The notes beneath the pieces are model-generated. The model saw nothing but the letters and a program-made list of their open reading frames with translations. It was not told where the DNA came from and made no database searches. This document shows positions 1 through 5,352 of a stretch of DNA of 12,302 nucleotides, piece by piece. The number at the start of each line of letters is the position of its first letter. Within the stretch, counting starts at the first letter, position 1. The stretch is from Chlamydiota bacterium (lineage in GTDB: Bacteria; Chlamydiota; Chlamydiia; Chlamydiales; Rhabdochlamydiaceae). The stretch spans positions 1 through 12,302 of the forward strand of contig JAAKFB010000034.1 in NCBI GenBank assembly GCA_011065235.1. Reading direction: 5' to 3'. The translations under genes and the position numbers were made by a program.

Positions 1-308
1 TTAAGCAGCGCCATCTCCCGGCTGGACCGTCCCGCTTCAAGCACGATCATTGTCACAGTGCCTTTCTCCCGGTCCCAGTCTGCAACTGTGTAAGGAGTCC
101 TTTCCGACTTTTCGTTGACTATTGCGATTACGAACTGCCCGGGCAGGCACTTCGCGGCCACAACGGGGGCCTGCACGGTAATCATGTGTGTGTTGGGGAC
201 CAGTTCTACTTTCTCGATTATCTCAAAAAGCTGTTTTTCCTCTTCCTCAGCATCTTTCTCCGCGGGGGGTTGTTTTTCAGGCAATATCGATTTCAAGTGG
301 GCTTCCAT
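1..308 (-). CDS. SudB/NfnA-type FAD/NAD(P)-binding electron-transfer subunit (5' part only)
   Basis: The reading frame starts at ATG 308 and runs off the left edge of the window after 102 codons. From about residue 29 the protein reads like the start of the sulfide/dihydroorotate dehydrogenase-like FAD/NAD(P)-binding family (SudB, NfnA, the ferredoxin-NADP reductase fold): a short beta-barrel with EKVELVPNTHMITVQAP, then CLPGQFV, then the flavin-binding segment ERTPYTVADWDREKGTVT, where R-x-P-Y-T corresponds to the RxPL(T/S) FAD motif. In characterised members this subunit pairs with a GltA/SudA-like flavoprotein to move electrons between NAD(P)H and ferredoxin or polysulfide; the partner would be expected beyond the left edge. 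The first ~28 residues form an acidic extension (PAEKDAEEEEKQ) that typical members lack. AGGAG lies just before the ATG, with unusually tight spacing. GC is about 53% by hand count, well above the next gene. The family call is fairly sure; the exact reaction is not. Confidence 0.8.
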   Translation of the reverse strand, partial: MEAHLKSILPEKQPPAEKDAEEEEKQLFEIIEKVELVPNTHMITVQAPVVAAKCLPGQFVIAIVNEKSERTPYTVADWDREKGTVTMIVLEAGRSSREMALL

Positions 309-327
309 TTCTCCTGAATAATTTTTT

Positions 328-357
328 TTGACTAAAAAGACTCCTTTCTTTTAGAAT
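328..357 (+). promoter_or_regulatory. Sigma66/sigma70-type promoter for the gene at 410
   Basis: TTGACT (328-333) and TAGAAT (352-357) are separated by 18 bases, giving a predicted start near 364 and a leader of about 45 bases before the ATG at 410. Both hexamers are one mismatch from consensus. This is an inference from sequence only. Confidence 0.5.
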
Positions 358-409
358 ATGTGGCTGTATTCAATCCCAATTGTGGAGATTCAAAAAACAG
401 GAGTATTCC

Positions 410-766
410 ATGGAATCATTGAATAAGCACCTCATAGGCAAAAGTACAATAAGTATTGTCCAATTTGATATGAACGTTGAACTCTCTAAGCATGCTTGGA
501 GGCCTGGCATGGGTCATCATTCAGCAAAGCTAGCTCTTAAGGGGAAATCAATGTATACCTATCTTCTGCGAAAGGGGGCGATAAGAAATAAGTTCGAGAT
601 TTCTTTTGTGGATCGTGATGGGCTAATACAACAAGATGTATTTACTCTGATTGATTCAAAATATGGAATTTGGAGAAATGGTCATACTTCTCATCTAGGA
701 AAATTACACAAAGTTATTCGAGATATGATGGACTGCGCCATGCACGAAGGGCAGCCATTAGAATAA
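410..766 (+). CDS. Hypothetical protein, 118 residues
   Basis: I do not recognise this protein. The frame is open from a TTG at 380, but ATG 410 is preceded by AGGAG at 399-403 with a six-base spacer, so 410 is chosen. The product is soluble-looking, with no signal peptide or membrane segment. It is rich in basic residues and histidine (MGHHSAKLALKGK around residues 34-46; RNGHTSHLGKLHK around 89-101), alternating with beta-like stretches such as KFEISFVDRD (61-70). It has a good promoter upstream and a strong hairpin terminator 25 bases after its stop, so it is probably a single-gene transcription unit. Sampled lines are about 33-48% GC, unlike the 53% of the gene to its left. The expression signals make a real gene likely; its function is unknown. 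Confidence 0.7.
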   Translation: MESLNKHLIGKSTISIVQFDMNVELSKHAWRPGMGHHSAKLALKGKSMYTYLLRKGAIRNKFEISFVDRDGLIQQDVFTLIDSKYGIWRNGHTSHLGKLHKVIRDMMDCAMHEGQPLE

Positions 767-790
767 GAACTTCGATGTAACGACACACAA

Positions 791-820
791 AAAAAGGCCA
801 CAGTTTTCTGTGGCCTTTTT
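791..820 (+). terminator. Strong intrinsic terminator (probably works in both directions)
   Basis: GGCCACAG and CTGTGGCC form a perfect 8-bp GC-rich stem around a TTTT loop (804-807). The stem continues into an A tract on the left and a T tract on the right, so the structure ends with a U run on either strand. It closes the gene ending at 766; on the opposite strand it could stop leftward transcription coming from rpsD. Confidence 0.9.
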
Positions 821-824
821 TATA

Positions 825-1175
825 GTTGGCATCGTGGCGGATTTTAGGGCTCGTAGGAAAATAACTAGGCATTTCTCGAGGGAAAAAGCCATTCATCTCC
901 CAGCCATTCCCGCTGAAGCTCCCTATGAGGGCAGTGAAAAATCAGTGAAAATCTCATTGAGCAATGGGGCAAAGCAATTCAAGGAAAAACAGGTGCAAAT
1001 TTTACGAATACATGCTTTTGGCTCCCCTATGAAAAAATGTTCAGCGGGAACTGCTGTTCATCTCCCGACGATTTTTCCTTGCAGAGATTGACAGGAATAT
1101 CTGCTGCGGAAAAATCCTCAAGATCTGAATCGTTTTCTTGCTCGACAAGTATCCAAGTTATTTTCTTACGAGTTG
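825..1175. repeat. Gene-free stretch with shuffled short direct and inverted repeats
   Basis: About 350 bases between the terminator and rpsD hold no gene I can support. They contain repeated modules. TTCATCTCCC occurs at 892-901 and 1057-1066. AGCTCCCTATGA at 917-928 is echoed by GGCTCCCCTATGA at 1020-1032. CAGCCATTCCCGCTGAA (901-917) is answered in inverted orientation by TTCAGCGGGAACTGCTG (1040-1056), with 15 of 17 positions complementary. The order of modules differs between the two copies. An open frame at 810-1091 (+) would translate both copies as A-(I/V)-HLP-(A/T)-I, but its start lies inside the terminator and it has no ribosome binding site, so it is not called. This could be a decayed dispersed repeat or a structured RNA. 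Confidence 0.5.
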
Positions 1176-1193
1176 TTAGCTCGTGTGAGCTAA
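1168..1193 (-). other. Two mutually exclusive hairpins at the rpsD stop codon
   Basis: TTAGCTC-GTGT-GAGCTAA (1176-1193) is a perfect 7-bp stem that contains the rpsD stop codon. ACGAG (1168-1172) and CTCGT (1180-1184) can instead form a second stem using part of the same bases. Neither is followed by a U run on the minus strand, so this is not a standard terminator; it may stabilise the mRNA end. Confidence 0.35.
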
Positions 1194-1793
1194 GAATTCG
1201 CAGATGAGAGGGACATTCACAGGCAGAGCAAAGGGGATTTGATCCAGCTCGGGAAGTACTTCCATCTGGCCTGAAAATTTCGCAGGCTCTTGAGTGAGAT
1301 ATTCGGGAATTTCGCGACTGTTTTCAATAGATTGCTTAACGACAATCATATTTTGAGATTTAGGCTTGAGTGCAACGATCATGCCTGGTTTGACTTGGAA
1401 AGAGCGGATATCGACCTTTTTCCCATTAACGAGGATATGCCCATGAGAGACAAGCTGCTGAGCAGAGAAAATCGTAGGGGCGAGTTTAAGGCGGTAGACT
1501 ACAACATCAAGGCGACACTCAAGAAAGCGGATGAAGGCCAGGGGAGTTGACTCCTTTAATCCGGCTGCTTTTTTAAAATAACGGATCGTCTGTTTGCGGG
1601 TGATCATGCCGAAAGAGGCTCGAAGCTTTTGTTGTTCGTCTAGCTGAAGACCATAGTCTGATTTCTTTTTCCGTTTAGCTCCGTGCATCCCAGGGGAGTT
1701 GGGTTTATGTAGAAGGGGATTGCGAGCGCGTGAAAAAATGTTAACTCCGAAGCGACGGGCAATGCGGTTTTTGGGGCCAGTATAGCGTACCAT
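1176..1793 (-). CDS. rpsD: 30S ribosomal protein S4
   Basis: S4 is a primary 16S rRNA-binding protein that nucleates assembly of the small-subunit body. The 205-residue length is normal for the family. The N-terminus (MVRYTGPKNRIARRFG, then NPLLHKPNSPGMHGAKRKKKSDYG) is the S4 N-terminal domain in its cysteine-free form, without zinc ligands. The S4 RNA-binding fold follows at about residues 92-155 (ECRLDVVVYRL, SAQQLVSHGHILVNGKKVDI). The sequence ends in VPLICEFLAHTS, resembling what I recall of chlamydial S4 (CEFLSHRT). ATG 1793 has a clear ribosome binding site, AGGAG at 1802-1806 with a spacer of 8. The gene stands apart from the alpha operon and is divergent from trhO, as in Chlamydia. 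Confidence 0.97.
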   Translation of the reverse strand: MVRYTGPKNRIARRFGVNIFSRARNPLLHKPNSPGMHGAKRKKKSDYGLQLDEQQKLRASFGMITRKQTIRYFKKAAGLKESTPLAFIRFLECRLDVVVYRLKLAPTIFSAQQLVSHGHILVNGKKVDIRSFQVKPGMIVALKPKSQNMIVVKQSIENSREIPEYLTQEPAKFSGQMEVLPELDQIPFALPVNVPLICEFLAHTS

Positions 1794-1829
1794 TCAAAAA
1801 ACTCCTCGAATAGGGTTCTAAAGCAATTA

Positions 1830-1858
1830 ATCATAGTCAAAAACCGATTTTCCAACAA
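1830..1858 (-). promoter_or_regulatory. rpsD promoter
   Basis: On the minus strand TTGTTG (complement of 1853-1858) and TATGAT (complement of 1830-1835) are separated by 17 bases. The predicted start is near 1823, leaving about 30 bases of leader that include the rpsD ribosome binding site. Confidence 0.55.
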
Positions 1859-1868
1859 GAAGAAAGGC

Positions 1869-1898
1869 TTGATTCCTTAATGTTTGAGCACGTATCAT
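1869..1898 (+). promoter_or_regulatory. Candidate trhO promoter, possibly leaderless
   Basis: TTGATT (1869-1874), an 18-base spacer and TATCAT (1893-1898) place the predicted start at or next to the A of ATG 1905. No Shine-Dalgarno sequence precedes that ATG. The alternative is a start at TTG 1884 with an upstream promoter that I do not see. Confidence 0.35.
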
Positions 1899-1904
1899 TT
1901 TCGC

Positions 1905-2879
1905 ATGGAGTACCTAGTTCTAGCATTTTATGGATATGTCGAGATTGAAGACCCACAGCGAGAAGTCAAAAAACATCAACTTTTTTTGAAAAATCTCGAT
2001 GTCCGAGCCCGCATCTATATTGCTTTTAATGGGATCAACGGCCAAATGAGCCTGAAAAAAGAAGATGCCAACACCTATATGGAGTGGCTGAAGGATGATC
2101 CTCGATTCTCTTCGATTATGTTTAAAATAGATCCTTACGGTGAGCATATTTATCCCCGCGTGGCAGTAAAATGTCGTGAGCAGCTCGTAGCCCTCGATAA
2201 GAAGCCCGATCTGAGCCATAGGGGCAAGCATGTAAGTCCAGAAGAATGGAAAAAGATGCTTGAGGAGCGAGATGAAAATACCCTCCTAATCGACGTTCGC
2301 AATAGCTATGAGTCAGAAATCGGCCACTTTGAAGGGGCGGAATGTCCTGACTTGAAAACCTTTCGAGAATTCCCCAGATACGCCGAGGAACTGAAGCGAA
2401 AAAAAGACCCAAAGAAGACCAAGGTGATGATGTATTGCACAGGCGGCATCCGATGTGAGACCTACTCAGCTCTTCTCAAGGAAAAAGGCTTTAAAGACAT
2501 TTATCAACTTCTTGGGGGAGTCATCCACTATGGGCATGAGATGGGAAATCAGCACTGGAGGGGAAAGCTGTTTGTCTTTGATGATCGCCTCAGCGTGCCC
2601 ATCAGCGACAAAAAACATGAGGTGATCAGCCATTGCCATCATTGTAGCGCCCCTTGCGATGTCTACTACAACTGTGCCGATATGGACTGCAATGCTCTCT
2701 TTTTGTCCTGCCCAGAGTGTGCAGAAAGACTTCAGGGCTGTTGCTCGGAAAAGTGCATTCATGCAAAAAGACGGCGTCCGTTTGAAAAACAAGAGAACCC
2801 CAAACCCTTTCGAAAGTGGTATTCCTATTCCGATACCAAGGAGATGAACGATGTCGACTGCTGCTCCTGCGACCAATGA
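1905..2879 (+). CDS. trhO: tRNA uridine(34) 5-hydroxylase TrhO (YceA/UPF0176 family, rhodanese domain)
   Basis: TrhO hydroxylates U34 in the tRNA wobble position, on the way to 5-carboxymethoxy- or methoxyuridine. The 324-residue product has the N-terminal UPF0176 domain (MEYLVLAFYGYVEI; RIYIAFNGINGQ; KIDPYGEHIYPR). A rhodanese domain follows at about residues 110-220, with LLIDVRNSYESEIGHFEGA and the active loop CTGGIRC at 178-184, whose first cysteine is the catalytic position. A cysteine-rich tail carries CHHCSAPCD, NCADMDCNALF, CPEC and CCSEKC, probably a metal site, and is typical of this family. The start is uncertain: the frame also opens at TTG 1884, adding seven residues (MSTYHFR), but ATG 1905 fits the family better. 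The last 29 bases overlap the next gene and contain its ribosome binding site, so the two genes are probably co-transcribed. Confidence 0.93.
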   Translation: MEYLVLAFYGYVEIEDPQREVKKHQLFLKNLDVRARIYIAFNGINGQMSLKKEDANTYMEWLKDDPRFSSIMFKIDPYGEHIYPRVAVKCREQLVALDKKPDLSHRGKHVSPEEWKKMLEERDENTLLIDVRNSYESEIGHFEGAECPDLKTFREFPRYAEELKRKKDPKKTKVMMYCTGGIRCETYSALLKEKGFKDIYQLLGGVIHYGHEMGNQHWRGKLFVFDDRLSVPISDKKHEVISHCHHCSAPCDVYYNCADMDCNALFLSCPECAERLQGCCSEKCIHAKRRRPFEKQENPKPFRKWYSYSDTKEMNDVDCCSCDQ

Positions 2880-3405
2880 AATAAAGTCGAACCCCTTCCA
2901 AAAATACCTCTTTCCTGCTGAATCTAAATGGGCCTGCGGTGCGATGCGAAAAGCGGGGGAGTTTGGAAGCTGCGACAATCGGCTCTATGCGCATGTTTGC
3001 TCCGTGGCTCTAATCGTGAGTGCTGTTGCCCTGTCGGCTATCAATGCAGCGCTTTACTTGATCCAAACCCCATTTAAATGCCTCCTCAACATCGCCCGAT
3101 TCAATCCGATCAATCTTGTCAAAGACCTCGTGATCGATATCGTATGCGTCATCCAGAGCATCGTTTTTGTCTATCTAGGGGTCCCTTTGGTCATCGCGGG
3201 TTTTATCTTTCCATGGGCGGTTTTTTCCTTCTTTGCCCCAGAATATTACGATACCTTAGAATCGAGTCATGAGCGACTCAGAATAGAAAATGAAAAACTG
3301 AAAATAGAGATGAAAGCAAAGGAAGAGAAGCTCGACGTTCAGGCTGTCGTGATTCGCGATCTTCAAGGCCAATTAGATGCTGGCCAAACAAGAAGATGGT
3401 TTTAA
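2851..3405 (+). CDS. Inc-like membrane protein with paired hydrophobic segments and coiled coil
   Basis: This is a 184-residue protein of no family I can name. AAGGAG at 2838-2843, seven bases before ATG 2851 and inside the end of trhO, fixes the start and suggests translational coupling. Residues 1-46 are polar with no signal peptide. There are two hydrophobic blocks, about 48-71 (VCSVALIVSAVALSAINAAL) and about 93-128 (VIDIVCVIQSIVFVYLGVPL and onward), separated by a short segment (TPFKCLLNIARFNPINLVKD). A charged helix at about 136-176 (ERLRIENEKLKIEMKAKEEK) has coiled-coil spacing. This layout is the one seen in chlamydial inclusion membrane proteins such as IncA: type III-secreted, inserted in the host vacuole membrane, coiled coil facing the cytosol. 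That role is inference; an ordinary inner-membrane protein is the alternative. Its stop codon overlaps the stop of the opposing gene. Confidence 0.8.
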   Translation: MSTAAPATNEIKSNPFQKYLFPAESKWACGAMRKAGEFGSCDNRLYAHVCSVALIVSAVALSAINAALYLIQTPFKCLLNIARFNPINLVKDLVIDIVCVIQSIVFVYLGVPLVIAGFIFPWAVFSFFAPEYYDTLESSHERLRIENEKLKIEMKAKEEKLDVQAVVIRDLQGQLDAGQTRRWF

Positions 3406-3590
3406 ACCTCTTCCTCTCGGTCCTGTTCAAGGAGCTCGATAGCGGCAAATTTTAAGGTGATGAGTCCCTCTTCAAATCCCACTTCTTTGAGTAGCTGATC
3501 GAGAAAGCTCAGCTCAGCTGTCAGTTGATCATTGATCGATTCGAGTTTGGAAATGCGCCGAGTTAGTTCTTCTTCTTTTGATTGGTCCAT
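3402..3590 (-). CDS. Small acidic coiled-coil protein, 62 residues
   Basis: The protein is almost entirely helical and charged: ELTRRISKLESINDQLTAEL (about 9-28) has leucine/isoleucine heptad spacing, followed by an amphipathic second helix and an acidic tail (EQDREEEV). The general look is that of SlyX-type small coiled-coil proteins, but I cannot assign it to that family. ATG 3590 has a good ribosome binding site (AAGGAG, seven-base spacer), which supports a real gene despite the small size. It converges on the Inc-like gene with a four-base overlap of stop codons and is divergent from the lipoprotein gene at 3686. A TATATA-like -10 lies at about 3611-3617 on this strand, without a convincing -35. 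Confidence 0.75.
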   Translation of the reverse strand: MDQSKEEELTRRISKLESINDQLTAELSFLDQLLKEVGFEEGLITLKFAAIELLEQDREEEV

Positions 3591-3650
3591 CTTAACTCTC
3601 CTTGTTGTCTATATATATGCAAAAAACATGCCAAATCCCGAGTAAACCAA

Positions 3651-3678
3651 TTGCAATAAATCTCAAATCTCTTAGAAT
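3651..3678 (+). promoter_or_regulatory. Promoter of the small lipoprotein gene, possibly leaderless
   Basis: TTGCAA (3651-3656), 16 bases, then TAGAAT (3673-3678). The -10 box ends only seven bases before ATG 3686, so the predicted transcription start coincides with the start codon. Confidence 0.45.
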
Positions 3679-3685
3679 GAGAATT

Positions 3686-3874
3686 ATGAAAACTGCAAAA
3701 ATATTTTTAACACTTGCCCTCATCGCCTGTAGCTGTCAAAAACAGGAAGAACAGGTTGTGGATCTAGATCAAATGGTGCTGCTTGAAGAAGAAGCGGCTG
3801 AAAAGGTGCTAGCAGGTGAGCCCCTTGAATCTCCGCAAGAGATTTTACTTAAAGAGCCTACGGCGTTTGAATAG
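3686..3874 (+). CDS. Small acidic lipoprotein, 62 residues
   Basis: From ATG 3686 the protein begins MKTAKIFLTLALIACSCQKQ: two lysines, a hydrophobic core and the lipobox L-I-A-C, so the mature chain should begin at the lipidated cysteine near residue 16. The remaining ~46 residues are strongly acidic (VVDLDQMVLLEEEAAEKVL) with no recognised domain. An in-frame ATG at 3677 (MRIMK) is an alternative start, but it lies within the -10 box of the apparent promoter. The frame is also open upstream to a TTG at 3602, giving an implausible extension. The last 17 bases overlap the end of the opposing ogt gene. Function unknown; the signal peptide is convincing. Confidence 0.75.
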   Translation: MKTAKIFLTLALIACSCQKQEEQVVDLDQMVLLEEEAAEKVLAGEPLESPQEILLKEPTAFE

Positions 3875-4349
3875 CCATTCTTTCGAATTCTAAAAGTCGT
3901 TGTTTCATCTCAAGACCATAAGCAAAGCCCCCTAGAGAGCCTCCCGTATTGATCACTCGATGACAGGGGAGAATTAGGGGGAAAGGATTGACTCGGCAAG
4001 CATTGCCTACTGCTCGCGAAGCTTTTGCATTCCCCACATTAGCAGCAACATCGAGATAGCTTTGCGTCTTGCCAAAGGGAATATTTTGCAGGGCGCAAAG
4101 AACCCTCCATGTAAAAGGTTTCAAAGTCGGAGATAATGGGAGGGGAAATACAGGATGTTCTCCTTGTAAATATGCCTGAAACCACTCAATGACAGCAGCT
4201 TCTCTTTCATGACTGCCCAAGAAGAAAAGCTCAAAAGACGAGCCCAATTTCAAAGTGATTTTTTCTAAGTTGTTGAGGTTAAAATGAAGAAAAACGTGAA
4301 GGGGGCAGGGAGAACCTCCCCCCAAAAAATTAACGTGTCGCGGATTCAC
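3858..4349 (-). CDS. ogt: Methylated-DNA-[protein]-cysteine S-methyltransferase
   Basis: A suicide repair protein that transfers the alkyl group from O6-alkylguanine (or O4-alkylthymine) in DNA to its own cysteine. At 163 residues it matches single-domain Ogt/MGMT proteins. The DNA-binding domain runs from about residue 78 (FTWRVLCALQNIPFGKTQSY) through the recognition helix ASRAVGNACRVNP, with its arginine finger, to the active site LPCHRVI, catalytic Cys129. GGSLGGFAYGLEMKQRLLEFE completes the fold. The N-terminal domain is short and poorly conserved, as usual. The start is taken as GTG 4349, which overlaps the preceding gene's end by 20 bases and has no visible ribosome binding site, so translation is probably coupled to the lipoprotein gene. 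A G-rich/C-rich imperfect hairpin near 4301-4323 lies just inside the gene. Third gene of the pheT operon. Confidence 0.93.
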   Translation of the reverse strand: MNPRHVNFLGGGSPCPLHVFLHFNLNNLEKITLKLGSSFELFFLGSHEREAAVIEWFQAYLQGEHPVFPLPLSPTLKPFTWRVLCALQNIPFGKTQSYLDVAANVGNAKASRAVGNACRVNPFPLILPCHRVINTGGSLGGFAYGLEMKQRLLEFERMAIQTP

Positions 4350-5343
4350 GGAAGCTAGCCGAGGCGTGTGTGATCATCTGATCCATGTGATCTAGCTCAT
4401 CGAAACGCTTTTTGCTGACCAGTTTGCCATTGTAGTACCACTCTGTTTTAGCAATATTGTCTCCTACGTAGAACTTTGTCGGGCCATGGCGTCTGTCAAA
4501 AATCCAATGGATCTCCTGTTCCACCTGATCGCCATCGATAAAGTGCGTTTCAATCCCATTGCGTGCTCCATTAACGAAAAAGACTTCGACCTGCTTCTTG
4601 CCGTTATTGAAATAAGTGGATTTTCCATGGAGCTGATCTTCAACCCATTCTTCCATTGCAAGAGGATTGCCATTTTCCGAATACACAAATCTTTCGCCTT
4701 GTTTCTTATTCATTGCGAAGTGAATGGTGCTTTCTGAATTGCCGTTGGGGTAGAAAGAATCCCGCTTGGTCAAATATCCCGCATCAAAATAATCCTTCGA
4801 GAGAAGGACGCCGTGATGATCTCTTCGAATGCGCATTCCAATTCCCCGCTCTACCGTGGATTCCACTTCATTATTTAAAGTGAAATACTGAGCATCTAGC
4901 AATTCATCGCCTGCATAATCCTCTGTACTCATGGGAGACCCATCTCCATACCATTTTGTCACGCAAAAGCGGTGAGGGGAGAGCTGTGCCTTTTCTTGGA
5001 TAGGCATGCCGAGACTGTCATAGGAAATTTCCTTTTTCAGATCTCCAAAACTGTAGAGATAGTAGTTCTGTACCGTCTGACTGTGGGGATGCGTATGTGT
5101 GCATGGGCCATGAAGGAGGCCATTTTCATAAGTTGCCGTAACGGTCACTCCATTGCGCATCGATGTGATCACCTGTCCGGGATAATTGTTGACATCCCAC
5201 TCAGATTGAGAGACAGCGTAACCATATTTGTGAATATAACGCTTGGAAATAACCTGATTATTTTGACCATCTCCACATCCAGCTAGAATTAAACCTACAG
5301 CTAATGGAAGAGAAAACAAAAACTTTTTCATCATTGACCTCAT
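4330..5343 (-). CDS. YwqK/MORN-2-type repeat lipoprotein
   Basis: The 337-residue product starts MRSMMKKFLFSLPLAVGLIL and has the lipobox L-A-G-C with cysteine at about 23, so it is exported and lipid-anchored. The rest consists of degenerate repeats of the toxin-antitoxin YwqK/MORN-2 kind. The shape is (Y/F)-x-NG-x-x-x-G-x-x-x-x-(Y/F), for example ATYENGLLHGP (~71-81), SFYPNGNSES (~197), VYSENGNPLAMEEW, LHGKSTYFNNGKKQVEVFF, and TEWYYNGKLVSKKRF near the end. The family name does not imply a toxin system: in Chlamydiae such proteins are common, and one of similar size sits, as I recall, between pheT and ada (CT476). ATG 5343 follows AGGGG overlapping the pheT stop codon, so the two are co-translated. 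The molecular role is unknown; a surface or periplasmic scaffold is a guess. Confidence 0.85.
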   Translation of the reverse strand: MRSMMKKFLFSLPLAVGLILAGCGDGQNNQVISKRYIHKYGYAVSQSEWDVNNYPGQVITSMRNGVTVTATYENGLLHGPCTHTHPHSQTVQNYYLYSFGDLKKEISYDSLGMPIQEKAQLSPHRFCVTKWYGDGSPMSTEDYAGDELLDAQYFTLNNEVESTVERGIGMRIRRDHHGVLLSKDYFDAGYLTKRDSFYPNGNSESTIHFAMNKKQGERFVYSENGNPLAMEEWVEDQLHGKSTYFNNGKKQVEVFFVNGARNGIETHFIDGDQVEQEIHWIFDRRHGPTKFYVGDNIAKTEWYYNGKLVSKKRFDELDHMDQMITHASASFRESATR

Positions 5344-5352
5344 ATTTTTCCC

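Noticed and set aside
115..321. Serine-rich 68-codon plus-strand open frame
   Set aside because: It is antisense to the SudB/NfnA-like gene, whose protein motifs are clear.
810..1091. Open frame of 93 codons on the plus strand
   Set aside because: Its start codon lies inside the terminator hairpin, it has no ribosome binding site and no recognisable protein character; described as repeat-bearing intergenic DNA instead.
2466..2994. Two minus-strand open frames across the trhO/Inc-like junction
   Set aside because: They are antisense to two convincing genes with proper start signals and show no domain.
4301..4323. G-rich/C-rich imperfect hairpin at the start of ogt as a terminator
   Set aside because: It lies inside the coding sequence, has a mismatch in the stem and no U run following on the minus strand.
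4330..5343. Toxin-antitoxin system suggested by the YwqK family name
   Set aside because: No toxin gene is adjacent; the neighbours are pheT and ogt, and the protein is a lipoprotein.
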